Part shown: positions 23,299 to 34,300 of the stretch, piece by piece
Numbering within the stretch: the stretch's first letter is position 1
Layout of the letters: every line of letters begins with the position of its first letter
Assembly: GCA_900769145.1 (NCBI GenBank)
Contig: CAAGFN010000183.1
Location: 1 to 39,238 of the forward strand
Direction: 5' to 3'
From: Rikenellaceae bacterium
Lineage (GTDB): Bacteria; Bacteroidota; Bacteroidia; Bacteroidales; UBA932
DNA length: 39,238 bases
The notes under the pieces: generated by a model
Told to the model about the DNA's origin: nothing
What the model saw: the letters and a program-made list of their open reading frames with translations, nothing else
The model's database searches: none
Made by a program: the position numbers and the translations under genes

Positions 23299-26200
23299 AT
23301 GAAGAAAATCTTGTTGGCATTTCTGTCAGCGCTTCTTCTTATGGCTTTTACTCCTGGAAACTCAGCCCAGGCCCAGACACCGGGGCTGAGTTTTTCAATG
23401 GAGAACCAGCCCTTGTCGGCATACATAAGCCATATCGAAGAGACGACAGATTACGTCTTCTTTTTCAACAAAGAAGTCGATACTTCCATCCGTATCACGC
23501 TTTCGGTCAATGGGGAACCGATAGACTCAGTCTTGCGCAAGTTGTTTGAGAAGACTGACATAGAATACAGCATCAAGGGCAACCAGATTTCATTGAAGAA
23601 GAAACAGGCAGGCAAGGCCGTTTCCGGGAAGCATACCGTCAGCGGTATCGTGACCGACTCCGGCTCCGACGAACCTCTCATTGGAGTAGGTGTGGTAATC
23701 AAGGGAACAACGCAAGGTACAATTACGGACGAAGCCGGTGCCTATTCCATTGAGGTGGACCGTAATGCCACTTTGATATTCTCATACATCGGATTCAGGA
23801 ATTCCGAAGTTCTGGTCGGGGACCTGGCTATCCTGAATGTACAGATGGAACCGGACAACGAGATTATGAGTTCGGTGGTTGTCGGAGCCGGAGTCCAGAA
23901 GAGGATTTCGGTGACGGGTGCCATTACCGCGATGGAGGGAGACAAACTCCGTTCACCATCCTCATCATTGACCAACAATCTTGCAGGACAGCTTGCCGGT
24001 GTGATTTCCGTAACCACCAGTGGTGAACCGGGCAGCACTTCTTCCTTCTACATCAGGGGAATCAATACTTTCGGAGGCCGCAGCACGCCTTTGATAATGC
24101 TCGACGGTGTGGAAATATCCGCCAATGACTTGAACAATATCCCGTCTGAAACAATCGAATCATTCTCCATTCTGAAGGATGCTTCCGCAACTGCGATATA
24201 CGGAGCGAGAGGTGCCAACGGAGTGATGCTCATCACGACCAAGACAGGTACAGAGAATACCAAGGCCAAAATCAACGTAACCTACGAGCATTCCTTCCTT
24301 CAGCCTGTGAACGTTGTGGAATACACCGACGGTGTAACCTTCATGGAGACTTACAACTATGCTCAGAGGATGCGTTCAAGCAGTCCTACGCCCAAATACA
24401 GCGAGATAAAGATTGCAGGCACCAGGGACAAGATAAACAAGTACGTATATCCGGATGTTGACTGGTACAGCTTGATGCTCAAGAAGTTCACCATGAACGA
24501 ACGGGCCAATATCAACATTCAGGGCGGTGGTTCGCACGTGACCTACTACATGAGCCTTCAGTTCAATCACGACAGCGGTGTACTCAATGTCCCGAAGAAC
24601 TATTCCTTGGACAACAACCACAACCAGATGAGGTACATTTTCCAGAACAACCTTCAGTACAAGGTGACCCCATCCACTACTTTGGGTCTCAGGATGAACG
24701 CACAGATAGGCAATCTCAAGTCCCCGAACACTTCCACCGGAGAGATATTCAGCCAGGTATATTACAACAATCCTGTGCTGTATCCTGCTGTTTTTCCCGA
24801 TGACGGGAGCGGTTACATCAAGTTCGGTTCGGATTTCATCAATTCACTGACCTATTTCAACAACCCTTATGCGAATATGCTCAACTCCTTCAAGGAGGTG
24901 AACGAGAACAAGCTGAATGTTTCGCTGAACTTCGACCAGAAACTAGATTTCATAACTCAAGGTCTTTCCATTACTGCCCTTGTGAATTTTAATTCCTGGT
25001 CGTATTCTTCCTATACAAGATCTCTCACGCCGTATCTCTACCGTGTAGTACCGGGAAGTTACAATATCGTGGCTGACCGCTATGCACTGGAACTTCTCCG
25101 CGAGGGTGAAACCTATATAAACCAGTCGGGTGTCAGCAGATCGTCTGACAATCTCTTCTACTTCGATGCCAGACTGAACTATAACAGGCGTTTCGGGAAA
25201 CACACTGTGACGGGAATGTTGATGTATATGATGAGACAATTCCGGGAGTCTGTCCTTCCGAGCCGCAATCAGGGACTTTCCGGACGTGCGACCTACGACT
25301 ATGACAACCGTTATCTCGCCGAGGTGAATTTCGGATACAATGGTACAGAGAGGCTTGGCAAGGGTGAACGTTTCGAACTCTTCCCGGCGGTATCCCTCGG
25401 TTGGGTCGTGAGCAACGAGAAATTCTGGGAGCCTGTGAGCAATGTAATCTCACATCTGAAAATCAGGACATCCTATGGACTTGTCGGAAGTGACGAGACA
25501 GGTGGAAGCGGCGCTCCGTACTATATGTACATGTATTCCGTCAATCTCAATGGCGGCCCATATTTCCAAAGCGGCCAGCAGGGTAACTATTCTTATGAGT
25601 ATCAGGGTCCTGTGATTACCGGATATCCTGTAGAAAACGCATCCTGGGAAAGGTCCAGGCAGTTTGATGCGGGTGTTGACCTTCACCTCTTCAGGGATTT
25701 GCAGATTGTCTTCGACTATTTCGACTACCATAGGGAAAGGATTCTCATTGAAAGAGCATCTTTCCCTGATATCATGGGCTATATGGGCGTCAAGCCTTGG
25801 GCAAATCTCGGCAAGGTCCGCAACAGGGGAGTGGAATTCAGCGTCAATTACAAGAAAGAAATTGTACCGGAACTTACCATTGATCTCAGGGGCAACTTCA
25901 CTTATTCTGCAAATAAGCTTGTATATAAGGATGAGCCGGAGTACGAATATTCCTGGCAGACTGAGACCGGAAAACCTTTGAATGCCATCTACGGATATAT
26001 CTGTGATGGTTTCTTCGAAAATGAGGAGGATATAAACAGGCACGCCGACCAGACCTTCTTCGGAAGCCAGGTGATGCCGGGAGATTTGAAGTACCGTGAT
26101 GTCAACGGAGACGGCTCCATCACCTCTGAGGACAAAGTAATGCTCTCTCCTTATGGCTCCAATCCGAGAATACAGTACGGATTCGGTGTTAGCCTCGCCT

Positions 26201-26622
26201 GGAAAAAGTTGGATGTCAGTGTCTTCTTCAACGGCTCAGCAAACCGCAAAATCATGCTTGACCCCGCATGGGTACAGCCATTTAACCAGTCCTGGACTGC
26301 TGACCGCAACCTTATGCAGTGGATAGCGGATGGATATTGGAAAGAAAATGCGGACAACTCGTCGGCTGTTTGGCCAAGGCTCGCCACAGCGCAGGCACAA
26401 CAGGAAAACAACCTGGTCCCAAGTTCATTCTGGGCGAAGAACGTCAGTTTCCTCCGTTTCAAGACACTTGAGGTCGGATACTCGTTCCCTCATTGCAGGG
26501 TGTATGTCAGCGGAGACAATCTGTTTGTGTGGTCTCCTTTCAAGTATTGGGATCCGGAATTGTATTTCAGTACCTATCCATTAAGCCGGACGTTCAACAT
26601 AGGTGTTCAAGTAAATTTCTGA
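23299..26622 (+). CDS. SusC/RagA-type TonB-dependent receptor with STN domain
   Basis: This 1107-residue outer-membrane beta-barrel imports oligosaccharides with SusD. A signal peptide (about 1-25, ending AQAQ) is followed by an STN (secretin/TonB short N-terminal) domain at about 33-102. A carboxypeptidase-regulatory-like domain at about 113-190 (VSGIVTDSGSDEPLIGVGVV) follows. The plug has the SusC signatures IRGINTFGGRSTPLIMLDGV and FSILKDASATAIYGARGANG. The barrel ends in a terminal Phe (VQVNF). The STN domain is the part that contacts FecR, so this receptor probably both transports and signals. It is followed by susD after 4 bases. Confidence 0.96.
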   Translation: MKKILLAFLSALLLMAFTPGNSAQAQTPGLSFSMENQPLSAYISHIEETTDYVFFFNKEVDTSIRITLSVNGEPIDSVLRKLFEKTDIEYSIKGNQISLKKKQAGKAVSGKHTVSGIVTDSGSDEPLIGVGVVIKGTTQGTITDEAGAYSIEVDRNATLIFSYIGFRNSEVLVGDLAILNVQMEPDNEIMSSVVVGAGVQKRISVTGAITAMEGDKLRSPSSSLTNNLAGQLAGVISVTTSGEPGSTSSFYIRGINTFGGRSTPLIMLDGVEISANDLNNIPSETIESFSILKDASATAIYGARGANGVMLITTKTGTENTKAKINVTYEHSFLQPVNVVEYTDGVTFMETYNYAQRMRSSSPTPKYSEIKIAGTRDKINKYVYPDVDWYSLMLKKFTMNERANINIQGGGSHVTYYMSLQFNHDSGVLNVPKNYSLDNNHNQMRYIFQNNLQYKVTPSTTLGLRMNAQIGNLKSPNTSTGEIFSQVYYNNPVLYPAVFPDDGSGYIKFGSDFINSLTYFNNPYANMLNSFKEVNENKLNVSLNFDQKLDFITQGLSITALVNFNSWSYSSYTRSLTPYLYRVVPGSYNIVADRYALELLREGETYINQSGVSRSSDNLFYFDARLNYNRRFGKHTVTGMLMYMMRQFRESVLPSRNQGLSGRATYDYDNRYLAEVNFGYNGTERLGKGERFELFPAVSLGWVVSNEKFWEPVSNVISHLKIRTSYGLVGSDETGGSGAPYYMYMYSVNLNGGPYFQSGQQGNYSYEYQGPVITGYPVENASWERSRQFDAGVDLHLFRDLQIVFDYFDYHRERILIERASFPDIMGYMGVKPWANLGKVRNRGVEFSVNYKKEIVPELTIDLRGNFTYSANKLVYKDEPEYEYSWQTETGKPLNAIYGYICDGFFENEEDINRHADQTFFGSQVMPGDLKYRDVNGDGSITSEDKVMLSPYGSNPRIQYGFGVSLAWKKLDVSVFFNGSANRKIMLDPAWVQPFNQSWTADRNLMQWIADGYWKENADNSSAVWPRLATAQAQQENNLVPSSFWAKNVSFLRFKTLEVGYSFPHCRVYVSGDNLFVWSPFKYWDPELYFSTYPLSRTFNIGVQVNF

Positions 26623-26626
26623 TACG

Positions 26627-28582
26627 ATGAGAATCAATATTATATCCAAATATCTAACTGTCCTGCTGTTAGCAAACTGCATGCTTTCCTGCGGTTTCCT
26701 GGACGTAGTTCCTCCGGAGACTGAAGGCCCGGATGACTTCCTGCTTGAGGCAGAAGATGCCTTGAAGTATCTTTACGGATGCTACGGAACTCTTCTGGAC
26801 AATAACACCAAGGTCCTTTCTTACAATACCTTGTCTTTTGGAAGCGACGAGGTTGTGGGGCCTGAAACAGTCTATGACCATTTCAGGAAGCAGCAGTGCA
26901 ACCAGATAACCGGCTACAATGTGGCAGGAAGCGGTGGAGTATGGGGCCCGTATTACCACGGAATAGGGTATTGCAACAAATTCATTGCCGACCTTTCGAC
27001 CTACGAGGTCAAGAACCTCACAAACAGCGACAAAGTCAATTTCTTTGCTGAGGCGAAGTTCCTGAAGGCTTATTATCACTACAAACTGATGTCAGCCTGT
27101 GGCCCGGTTCCAATCATCGATTCACAGCAGCCAATGTCCCTGCAGAAAGAAGAAATCCCGGGCCGTTCACATTTTGATGCCTGCGTGGATTATGTCGTGG
27201 ATATCTGTGATGAAGTCTATCCGGATTTGGCGAAAGACTTTGATTACAATGACCGCTACTATGGACGTGCAACGAAGTTGGCGGCGAAAATACTGAAAGC
27301 CAAGGTTCTCCTGCTTGCCGCATCTCCGCTTTGGAACGGCTCGTTCCCGGACAAAACCTGGAAGAATGAAAATTATCAGACTCCAGGGTATGGCTATGAA
27401 CTTGTTTCAAAGAACTATGACCCAAAGAAATGGGAGAGGGCTGAGCAGGCTTGCCTTGAGGCTATCGAGGAAGCTCATGCTGAAGGTCACAGACTCTTTG
27501 ACCTGAATGATTCCGAAGCCCTGAGACAGGCAGATGGGATTGCCCTTCCGAAAGTCCCGGTGAGTGACGAGGCCGCCAGAACGGAGATTGCGAAACGGAC
27601 AATGCTGATGCGCTATGTGACTGTAGCAAGACCAAATCAAGGCAACAAGGAAATTCTCTGGGGCTGTCTTTGGCTGAACAACGAAATATGCTCCTGGGCA
27701 TCATATCCGCATTTTGTCCTTATACGGGAAAACGGCCAGCCGGCCGGAGGATGGGGGATGATCAGCCCGACGCTGCAGACTGTTGAGAATTTCTTCACGA
27801 AAAATGGAAAGCGTCCAGCAGATGATCCTATGTTCCCGGGTGAAGGCGATTGGTTCAGAAGGGCCGGCTTTGAGGGAGTACAGGAGAATGTAATCAATCT
27901 CTGTGCGAACCGTGAGCCACGATTCTATGCGGCAGTTTCATTTGACGGGGATGAGTACTCACCGGTTATTGCAAACGGTTCTCCACTGTATATCAATGCG
28001 TTGAATCCTGAAGAAAACGGTTACAATACCGACAAGTACGGTGTCAACAACAATTCCCGTACAGGTTTCTGGAACAAGAAACTTGTCCATCCTAACACTC
28101 GTTACGACAAGTGGGGGAATGACAATACCGGTTCTTGTATTGACCATCCGTGGGCAATTTTCAGGTTGGGAGACCTTTATCTGATGTATGCCGAGGCTTG
28201 TGCACACACAGGACACATTGCGGAGGGTCTGGAATACCTGAACAAGATAAGGGAGAGAGCGGGTGTTCCCAAATACACTCTGGCAGAAGTGTCTGGTACG
28301 GAAACCTTCCTGAAAGCAGTACTTGAAGAGCGATTCTGCGAACTCTATCTTGAAGGAATGCGCCTGGAAGACATCAGGCGTTATGTCAGCGGTCCGAAAT
28401 ACATGAGCCACGATTGTTACCAGGGTCTGAACGTACTGGTGAAGAATCCTACTTTCGAGACTTTCAACGTGAGAACAAATGTGGAGCAGCAGTATATCTG
28501 GCATGACAGAATGTATCTCCAGCCGGTTCCTGATTCGGAAGTATATGCGAATCCACAGATGGTGCAGGCTCCGCTTTACTAA
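26627..28582 (+). CDS. SusD/RagB-type glycan-binding lipoprotein
   Basis: This 651-residue lipoprotein starts with a signal ending in CMLSC. Family features include LDVVPPETEGPDDFL just after the lipid anchor, KFLKAYYHYKLMSACGPVPI (TPR region), ATKLAAKILKAKVLLLAASP, and near the C-terminus FRLGDLYLMYAEACAHTG followed by LNKIRERAGVP and ERFCELYLEGMRLEDIRRY. SusD forms the lid on the SusC barrel and captures glycan at the cell surface. At 651 residues it is longer than classic SusD (about 550). It is placed 4 bases after susC and 13 bases before the next lipoprotein gene. Confidence 0.96.
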   Translation: MRINIISKYLTVLLLANCMLSCGFLDVVPPETEGPDDFLLEAEDALKYLYGCYGTLLDNNTKVLSYNTLSFGSDEVVGPETVYDHFRKQQCNQITGYNVAGSGGVWGPYYHGIGYCNKFIADLSTYEVKNLTNSDKVNFFAEAKFLKAYYHYKLMSACGPVPIIDSQQPMSLQKEEIPGRSHFDACVDYVVDICDEVYPDLAKDFDYNDRYYGRATKLAAKILKAKVLLLAASPLWNGSFPDKTWKNENYQTPGYGYELVSKNYDPKKWERAEQACLEAIEEAHAEGHRLFDLNDSEALRQADGIALPKVPVSDEAARTEIAKRTMLMRYVTVARPNQGNKEILWGCLWLNNEICSWASYPHFVLIRENGQPAGGWGMISPTLQTVENFFTKNGKRPADDPMFPGEGDWFRRAGFEGVQENVINLCANREPRFYAAVSFDGDEYSPVIANGSPLYINALNPEENGYNTDKYGVNNNSRTGFWNKKLVHPNTRYDKWGNDNTGSCIDHPWAIFRLGDLYLMYAEACAHTGHIAEGLEYLNKIRERAGVPKYTLAEVSGTETFLKAVLEERFCELYLEGMRLEDIRRYVSGPKYMSHDCYQGLNVLVKNPTFETFNVRTNVEQQYIWHDRMYLQPVPDSEVYANPQMVQAPLY

Positions 28583-28595
28583 TTTATATATTGTT

Positions 28596-30029
28596 ATGGA
28601 TACGAAGATGTTTAAATTTTCAATCATCCCGGTTTTTGCGGCAGTTCTCCTGTCCTGCTCTGACAAGGAGATGGACATATTCCCGGAAAAGTACAAGACC
28701 ATTGTCTATATCAAGGAAAATGTTGCAAATTACGCCACTATCGATGCAACTGCGGATAATCCGACGTTCGACTTCACTGTATGCAAGGGCGGCAGCGAGA
28801 TAACGAAAGAGGCTGAGGCTGAAATCACGCCTCTAGCCCAGGCTTATGTAGACGAGATGTACAATGCCGTAGAGACTAATGTCGAATACCGCATCCTGCC
28901 GGAAGATGCCTATACGGTTGACAGTCCGATGACCTTGCATTTTTCAAGTGAAGAAACCTACAAGGTTGTTGCCTATACACTCATTTCTGACAAGCTCGCA
29001 AAGTTGACATCGGAAAACCCCAGGGTCCGTTACATTGTCGGTTTCAGCCTTGACAGCAAAACGGCATCTGTCAATGAGAAGTGCTCCACGTATATATGTG
29101 AGATCAGCGATGTCATTGTCCCGACCCTCGGTTTCGAAAGGGCAGGACTTAACAGGCTTTCCACCCCGATAGATGAGGCATACCAGAATGATGAGATGCA
29201 GATAAAAATTCCGGTTGAGGTCAAGTCCCTTGAGAATCGATGGAATATCAATGCCAAAGTGGTCCTGGATTCGGACTGGCTTGTCACATTCAATTCAATC
29301 AACTCGACTGATTATGAGATGCCTGCCGATTACAGTTTCTCACCTGAGGTGAGTTTGACTTCCGAACAGCAAAAGGCTTATGTGACAGTTACATTGCGGG
29401 GCGTTTCATCATTGCTGAAGACGGTTGTCCTTCCCCTGAAATTGACAGATGTCTCCCAGTTCAAAATCTCCGAGATGGATGATGTTTATGCCCTTATGAT
29501 AGATCCGACCATAGCGCACCCTGTGGCATTTGACAGCTCGACCTGGAAATGGAAGGAATGCTGTCACGAGCCGTGGGAGAACAGCGGCAACTGTTCTGCC
29601 TATTATATGATTGATGGCCAGGTCAATTCCTATTGGCATTATAACTGGGAAGTTGACAGCCCTTGCAAGGGTTATCCGAACCATTGTTTCGTTTTTGATT
29701 TGGGCTCGAACAAGACCATTTCCAGCTTCGGGTACATCTGCCGTCAGGATATGGCCCTTATATGGGGAAGTGACACCATAAATGCTCTGAGTTTCTTTGT
29801 CAGCGACAATGATGCAGTTATGGAACAGGATGTCCACGACCATTCCAACTGGACAAAAATTATTGATGCATATCCTGTTGAAACAATAAATCCTGAGCAG
29901 AAGATTCCTTCCAGGCTGGCGATTGGACGCTATGTGAAAGTGATGATTGCAGGCTCTGCCCAGATTGAGAACAATAACGGAGTCATGAAGGGGTGCATTG
30001 CTGAACTTAAAGTCTATGGTAAAAATTAA
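28596..30029 (+). CDS. DUF1735 lipoprotein with C-terminal discoidin-like domain
   Basis: From ATG at 28596 the protein has 477 residues and a lipoprotein signal ending LLSC. The central part (about 30-310) contains two stretches typical of DUF1735 (BT_3987-like) domains: VEYRILPEDAYTVDSPMTLH, followed by a YIVGFSLDSKTASVNE segment. The C-terminal 150 residues resemble an F5/8 type C (discoidin) module: YYMIDGQVNSYWHYNWEVDS, CFVFDLGSNKTISSFGYICR and RLAIGRYVKVMIAG, ending in AELKVYGKN. Such proteins are surface glycan-binding partners in PULs. The upstream part of the long frame overlaps susD in another frame and is not coding. Confidence 0.75.
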   Translation: MDTKMFKFSIIPVFAAVLLSCSDKEMDIFPEKYKTIVYIKENVANYATIDATADNPTFDFTVCKGGSEITKEAEAEITPLAQAYVDEMYNAVETNVEYRILPEDAYTVDSPMTLHFSSEETYKVVAYTLISDKLAKLTSENPRVRYIVGFSLDSKTASVNEKCSTYICEISDVIVPTLGFERAGLNRLSTPIDEAYQNDEMQIKIPVEVKSLENRWNINAKVVLDSDWLVTFNSINSTDYEMPADYSFSPEVSLTSEQQKAYVTVTLRGVSSLLKTVVLPLKLTDVSQFKISEMDDVYALMIDPTIAHPVAFDSSTWKWKECCHEPWENSGNCSAYYMIDGQVNSYWHYNWEVDSPCKGYPNHCFVFDLGSNKTISSFGYICRQDMALIWGSDTINALSFFVSDNDAVMEQDVHDHSNWTKIIDAYPVETINPEQKIPSRLAIGRYVKVMIAGSAQIENNNGVMKGCIAELKVYGKN

Positions 30030-30045
30030 GTAATCTGACTTGGTA

Positions 30046-31284
30046 ATGAAAAAATACATTTTTGCTGTTTTGCTCTTGGCCTTGTTTTTCAGTTGTGACA
30101 AGAATGGGTTGGAGGCCAAGAAAAATGATCCTACGGGAAAATTCATGAAGATTTCCGGCATGGGATTGTGCCAGGCCGACGGAAGTGAGTTCACCATCAA
30201 GGGTGTGAACCTGAACAATTGGCTAACGCCCGAGGCTTATTGTTTCGGATTTTCCAATATGTCGGTGACCGAAGTGGACAAGGCTTTCAGGCAGCTGTTC
30301 GGTGACGAGTACATGAACGGATGGTGGAAACGATTTCTCGAGAATTATATAAGCGACGAGGATTTCGTATATCTGAACTCCATTGCGGCCAATACTGTAC
30401 GCCTGCCATTGACCTACAAACTGTTCAATGATACATTCTATCTGTGTGACAATAATTCCGAGGCAGGTTTCGCATATATAGACTATGTCGTGAAGATGTG
30501 CAAGGAGGTGGGCTTGTACATTATCCTGGACATGCACGTGGCTCCCGGGGGACAGAGCGGAGCTTCACATATCGATGACAGCGACGGCTACCCTCGTCTC
30601 TTCGAGAGCGAGGAGAATATGGAGCAGTATTGCAGTATATGGAGAAGGATTGCGGAGCGTTATGCAGATGAGCCGATAATACTGGGCTATGAACTTCTGA
30701 ATGAGCCGGTTGACAAGAAGTATGATGCTTTGTACAAACACCTTCAGCCGACTTATGAGAGAGCTGCTGCCGCAATCAGGGAAGTTGACAAGAATCATAT
30801 CATCATCCTTGGAGGCGGAAACTTCTGCGATGATTTCTCCATGCTTACAAATTATACTTTCGACACCAAGCTTATGCTGACCTGTCATCGCTACGGCAGC
30901 ACGGATGTCAGCAAATTCTCCACAATTTCGCTCCAGACCAATCTGCCTATGTACATGGGTGAATTCGGACACTGGAACGGAGGCGAGGAACAAAACTTCC
31001 AGCTCGTTTCAAACCTCAAGTCCAAGGGAATGGGCTATACTTATTGGCCGTTCAAGAAGATGGACAACTGGGAGTCCCTGCTTGGCTTCACGAGACCTGA
31101 AGGTTGGGACTCCATAGAGGCATTTGTGAATTCTCCGAGGACGACTATGGTCCAGATTCAGATTGCACTTAAAAAAGTGGATTTGGAGTATGCCACACGG
31201 GCTATGGAGGAGTATCTTGAGAACTGCCGGTTCAACAATTGCTTCGAGAGGTCCGGTGTCAGGGAAGGATTGCAGTTCAAGTAA
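30046..31284 (+). CDS. Glycoside hydrolase family 5 endo-glycanase lipoprotein
   Basis: This 412-residue lipoprotein (signal ending LFFSC) has a GH5 (beta/alpha)8 barrel. The N-terminal part reads FTIKGVNLNNWLTPEAYCFG. The VGLYIILDMHVAPGGQSG segment, the acid/base in ELLNEPVDKK (Glu at about 220) and the nucleophile in MYMGEFGHWNGG (Glu at about 306) fit retaining GH5 enzymes. GH5 members cut beta-1,4-glucans, mannans, xylans and other beta-linked chains; the subfamily cannot be decided here. As a lipoprotein it may act at the cell surface to make fragments for SusC/D. ATG at 30046 was chosen over TTG at 30040. Confidence 0.9.
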   Translation: MKKYIFAVLLLALFFSCDKNGLEAKKNDPTGKFMKISGMGLCQADGSEFTIKGVNLNNWLTPEAYCFGFSNMSVTEVDKAFRQLFGDEYMNGWWKRFLENYISDEDFVYLNSIAANTVRLPLTYKLFNDTFYLCDNNSEAGFAYIDYVVKMCKEVGLYIILDMHVAPGGQSGASHIDDSDGYPRLFESEENMEQYCSIWRRIAERYADEPIILGYELLNEPVDKKYDALYKHLQPTYERAAAAIREVDKNHIIILGGGNFCDDFSMLTNYTFDTKLMLTCHRYGSTDVSKFSTISLQTNLPMYMGEFGHWNGGEEQNFQLVSNLKSKGMGYTYWPFKKMDNWESLLGFTRPEGWDSIEAFVNSPRTTMVQIQIALKKVDLEYATRAMEEYLENCRFNNCFERSGVREGLQFK

Positions 31285-31320
31285 TATTTCGTCAGATTGC
31301 TAAACTCTGTCTGTTTGTCT

Positions 31321-34300
31321 ATGAATCGGATATTGTTGTTACTGCTGTTTGCATCTGTTCCGAGCCTCAATGCCATTGCGGATTCCGTGACAGTGCTTCC
31401 TGATTGGCAAAACCCGCGGATAGTAGAGCGAAATCGTGCACCCATGACTTCCACCTTCACCACTGATGGCGGTCGTCTGATGCTCAATGGAACTTGGAAA
31501 TTCTGTTGGAATGAGAATATGTCCTCCCGTTCATTGGATTTTTATTCCGTGGATTTTGATGATTCCGGATGGGATACCATTCCGGTTCCCGGCATGTGGG
31601 AACTGAACGGATATGGCGATCCTGTATATGTGAATACGGGCTATGCCTGGAGGGGTCACTACATCAATAATCCTCCTTTTCCACCAGTGGAACACAACTA
31701 TGTCGGTCAGTATAGACGTACATTCACCATTGAACCGTCCTGGGCAGGGAGTGACATTTTCCTGCACATCGGCTCGGCAATCTCCAATGTAAGAGTTTGG
31801 ATAAACGGACATGAAGTAGGTTACAGTGAGGACAGCAAGCTTGAGGCGCGTTTCGACATTACTGAATTTGTCCGTTTGAGGGAAAATACTATAGCTTTGG
31901 AAATCAATCGCTGGTGCGACGGAACTTACCTGGAGGACCAGGATTACTGGAGATTCTCCGGTATCGGGCGTGATGTTTTTGTCACTTCGCGCCCGAAAAA
32001 GAGAATCGAGGATATCAACGTGGTCGCGAAGGCTTCAGGAGAGGCTGATATTCGTCTGGAAGTGACTAAAGGCGTTACGTCAGTTGAACTTGAGATACTT
32101 GATTGTAACGGCCGGACAGTTGCATCCCGGAAAATGGCGGTATCTGGCAGCAAATCCACACAAAGTGGAAATCGTTGTGTGAAACTTGACATGGACGTTC
32201 CTTCCGTAAGGCTTTGGTCGGCTGAGACTCCTTATCTCTACACGCTGCGAGCCACCGCCTGCGACAAAACGGGAGCAACCGAAAAAACTGAACTTCAAAT
32301 TGGATTCAGGGATGTCCAGATTGTCGGAAATCAGCTCCTTGTGAATGGGAAGCCTATCCTGATTAAGGGCGTGAACCGTCACGAACTCAACCCATACAAA
32401 GGTTATGTGGTATCAGAGCCAGATATGATAAATGATATTCTGATAATGAAAAAGCTGAATATCAATGCTGTCCGTACGAGCCACTATCCTGATGACCCAC
32501 TCTGGTACTCTCTCTGCGACAAATACGGACTTTATGTCATCGATGAGGCCAACATTGAATCTCACGGTATGGGCTATGGCAAGCAGACGCTATCTGGCGA
32601 CCCGGCTTACCTGGATGCACATCTTTCCCGTATCAGCCGTATGGTACATCGGGACATAAATCATCCTTCAATCATAATCTGGAGCCTTGGCAACGAGGCC
32701 GGCCCGGGGGACAATTTCGTAGCCGGGTACAAACTTGTAAAAGAGATGGATGCTTCCCGTCCGGTGCAATACGAGGGCTTCCTGGAATATTCCAATCCCC
32801 ATAAACCTGTCTTTTCGGACATAATCTGTCCTATGTACTACGAATATCCATTCTGTGAAAACTATCTGGAGACCAATCCTGGGAAACCTTTAATTCAGTG
32901 CGAGTACGCCCATGCCATGGGAAATTCAATGGGTGGCTTCAAGGAATATTGGGACCTTGTGCGCAAATATCCTGCATATCAGGGAGGTTTCATCTGGGAC
33001 TTCGCAGACCAGGCTTTGTGGTGGAAAGTGGACCCGGAAAAATACGGTACTGACCATATTTTTGCATACGGTGGAGATTTCAATGACTATGACCCAAGCG
33101 ACAACTCATTCTGCTGCAATGGCATTCTTGCTTCAGACCGCAGCCTGCATCCTCACGCCCATGAGGTGGCATATCAATATCGTTCCATTCACACCTGCTC
33201 ATCGACTGAAGAAGCGGAGCGTGGCAGGGTGAATGTTTACAACGAAAACTTTTTCATTGATTTGTCCCGTTATCAGGTCAATTGGAGCGTTGAGGTGGAC
33301 GGAAATCCTGTTCTGGCAGGAACAGTTCCGGCCCCTTCAGCCGGACCTCAGGCAAGGGCAACTCTTGATCTTGGTTTCAACAAGGAGAACATACTTGCCG
33401 CTGCAGGGGTGGATGACCTTGTTTTTCATGATGTATATCTGAATGTCAGATGGGTGTTGCGCCGGCAGGACGGAATACTGCCGGCTGCCACGGAAGTCGC
33501 CTATGACCAGATTTGCATCCACGAGGCTGATATCGCCCTCCCTGCAAATATCTCCGGCAAACCGCTGTCCATCAATGTCGAAGGCGGTATTCGTCGTTTT
33601 TGCGGCCGGATGGATTACCCAGGTCCGGAGGGAGAGAGGTCGAGTGCGTGGAGTGCTGATTTCGATATGGAAAAAGGGACTATGGTCAATTACACGATTG
33701 ATGGAAGGCAGGTTATCCTGGAACCGCTTGCTCCTTGTTTTGCAAGGGCTGTGACGGAAAATGACCTGGGATGCAATTTCGACAAACTGATGTCCCTCTG
33801 GAGAGACTCAAACATTGTCCCTGCGACTGTCGGGTATGATGAACTTGAAGACTGCGCACGTATTATCGTCATATCCAAGCCTCTTGGAGAGGCTGCTGTA
33901 GTGATTATGGAATACCGCATATATGCTGATGGAGAGGTGGCTGTTTCCGAGTTTGTCAAAGATGCGGGAAAACTGTCCCGGACACCGATTCTTCCACGTT
34001 TTGGAATGCAACTTGCAATGCCGGGCGAATACTCCTGTATTGAATATTTCGGCAAAGGACCCTTTGAAAACTATGTTGACCGCCAGAGTGCGGCTCTTGT
34101 GGGACATTACAGGCAGCGGGTTGAAGACCAGTATCACTATGGCTATGTACGTCCCCAAGAGTCCGGTACGAAGACAGGTATGAAATGGCTCAGGGTGACT
34201 GACGAGAATGGCACCGGTCTGGAAATATCATCCGGACAGAAATTTTCCGGCTCGGCCCTGCCGTTTTCAGTTTCCGATATGGATTTGCGTATGCTGGGAA

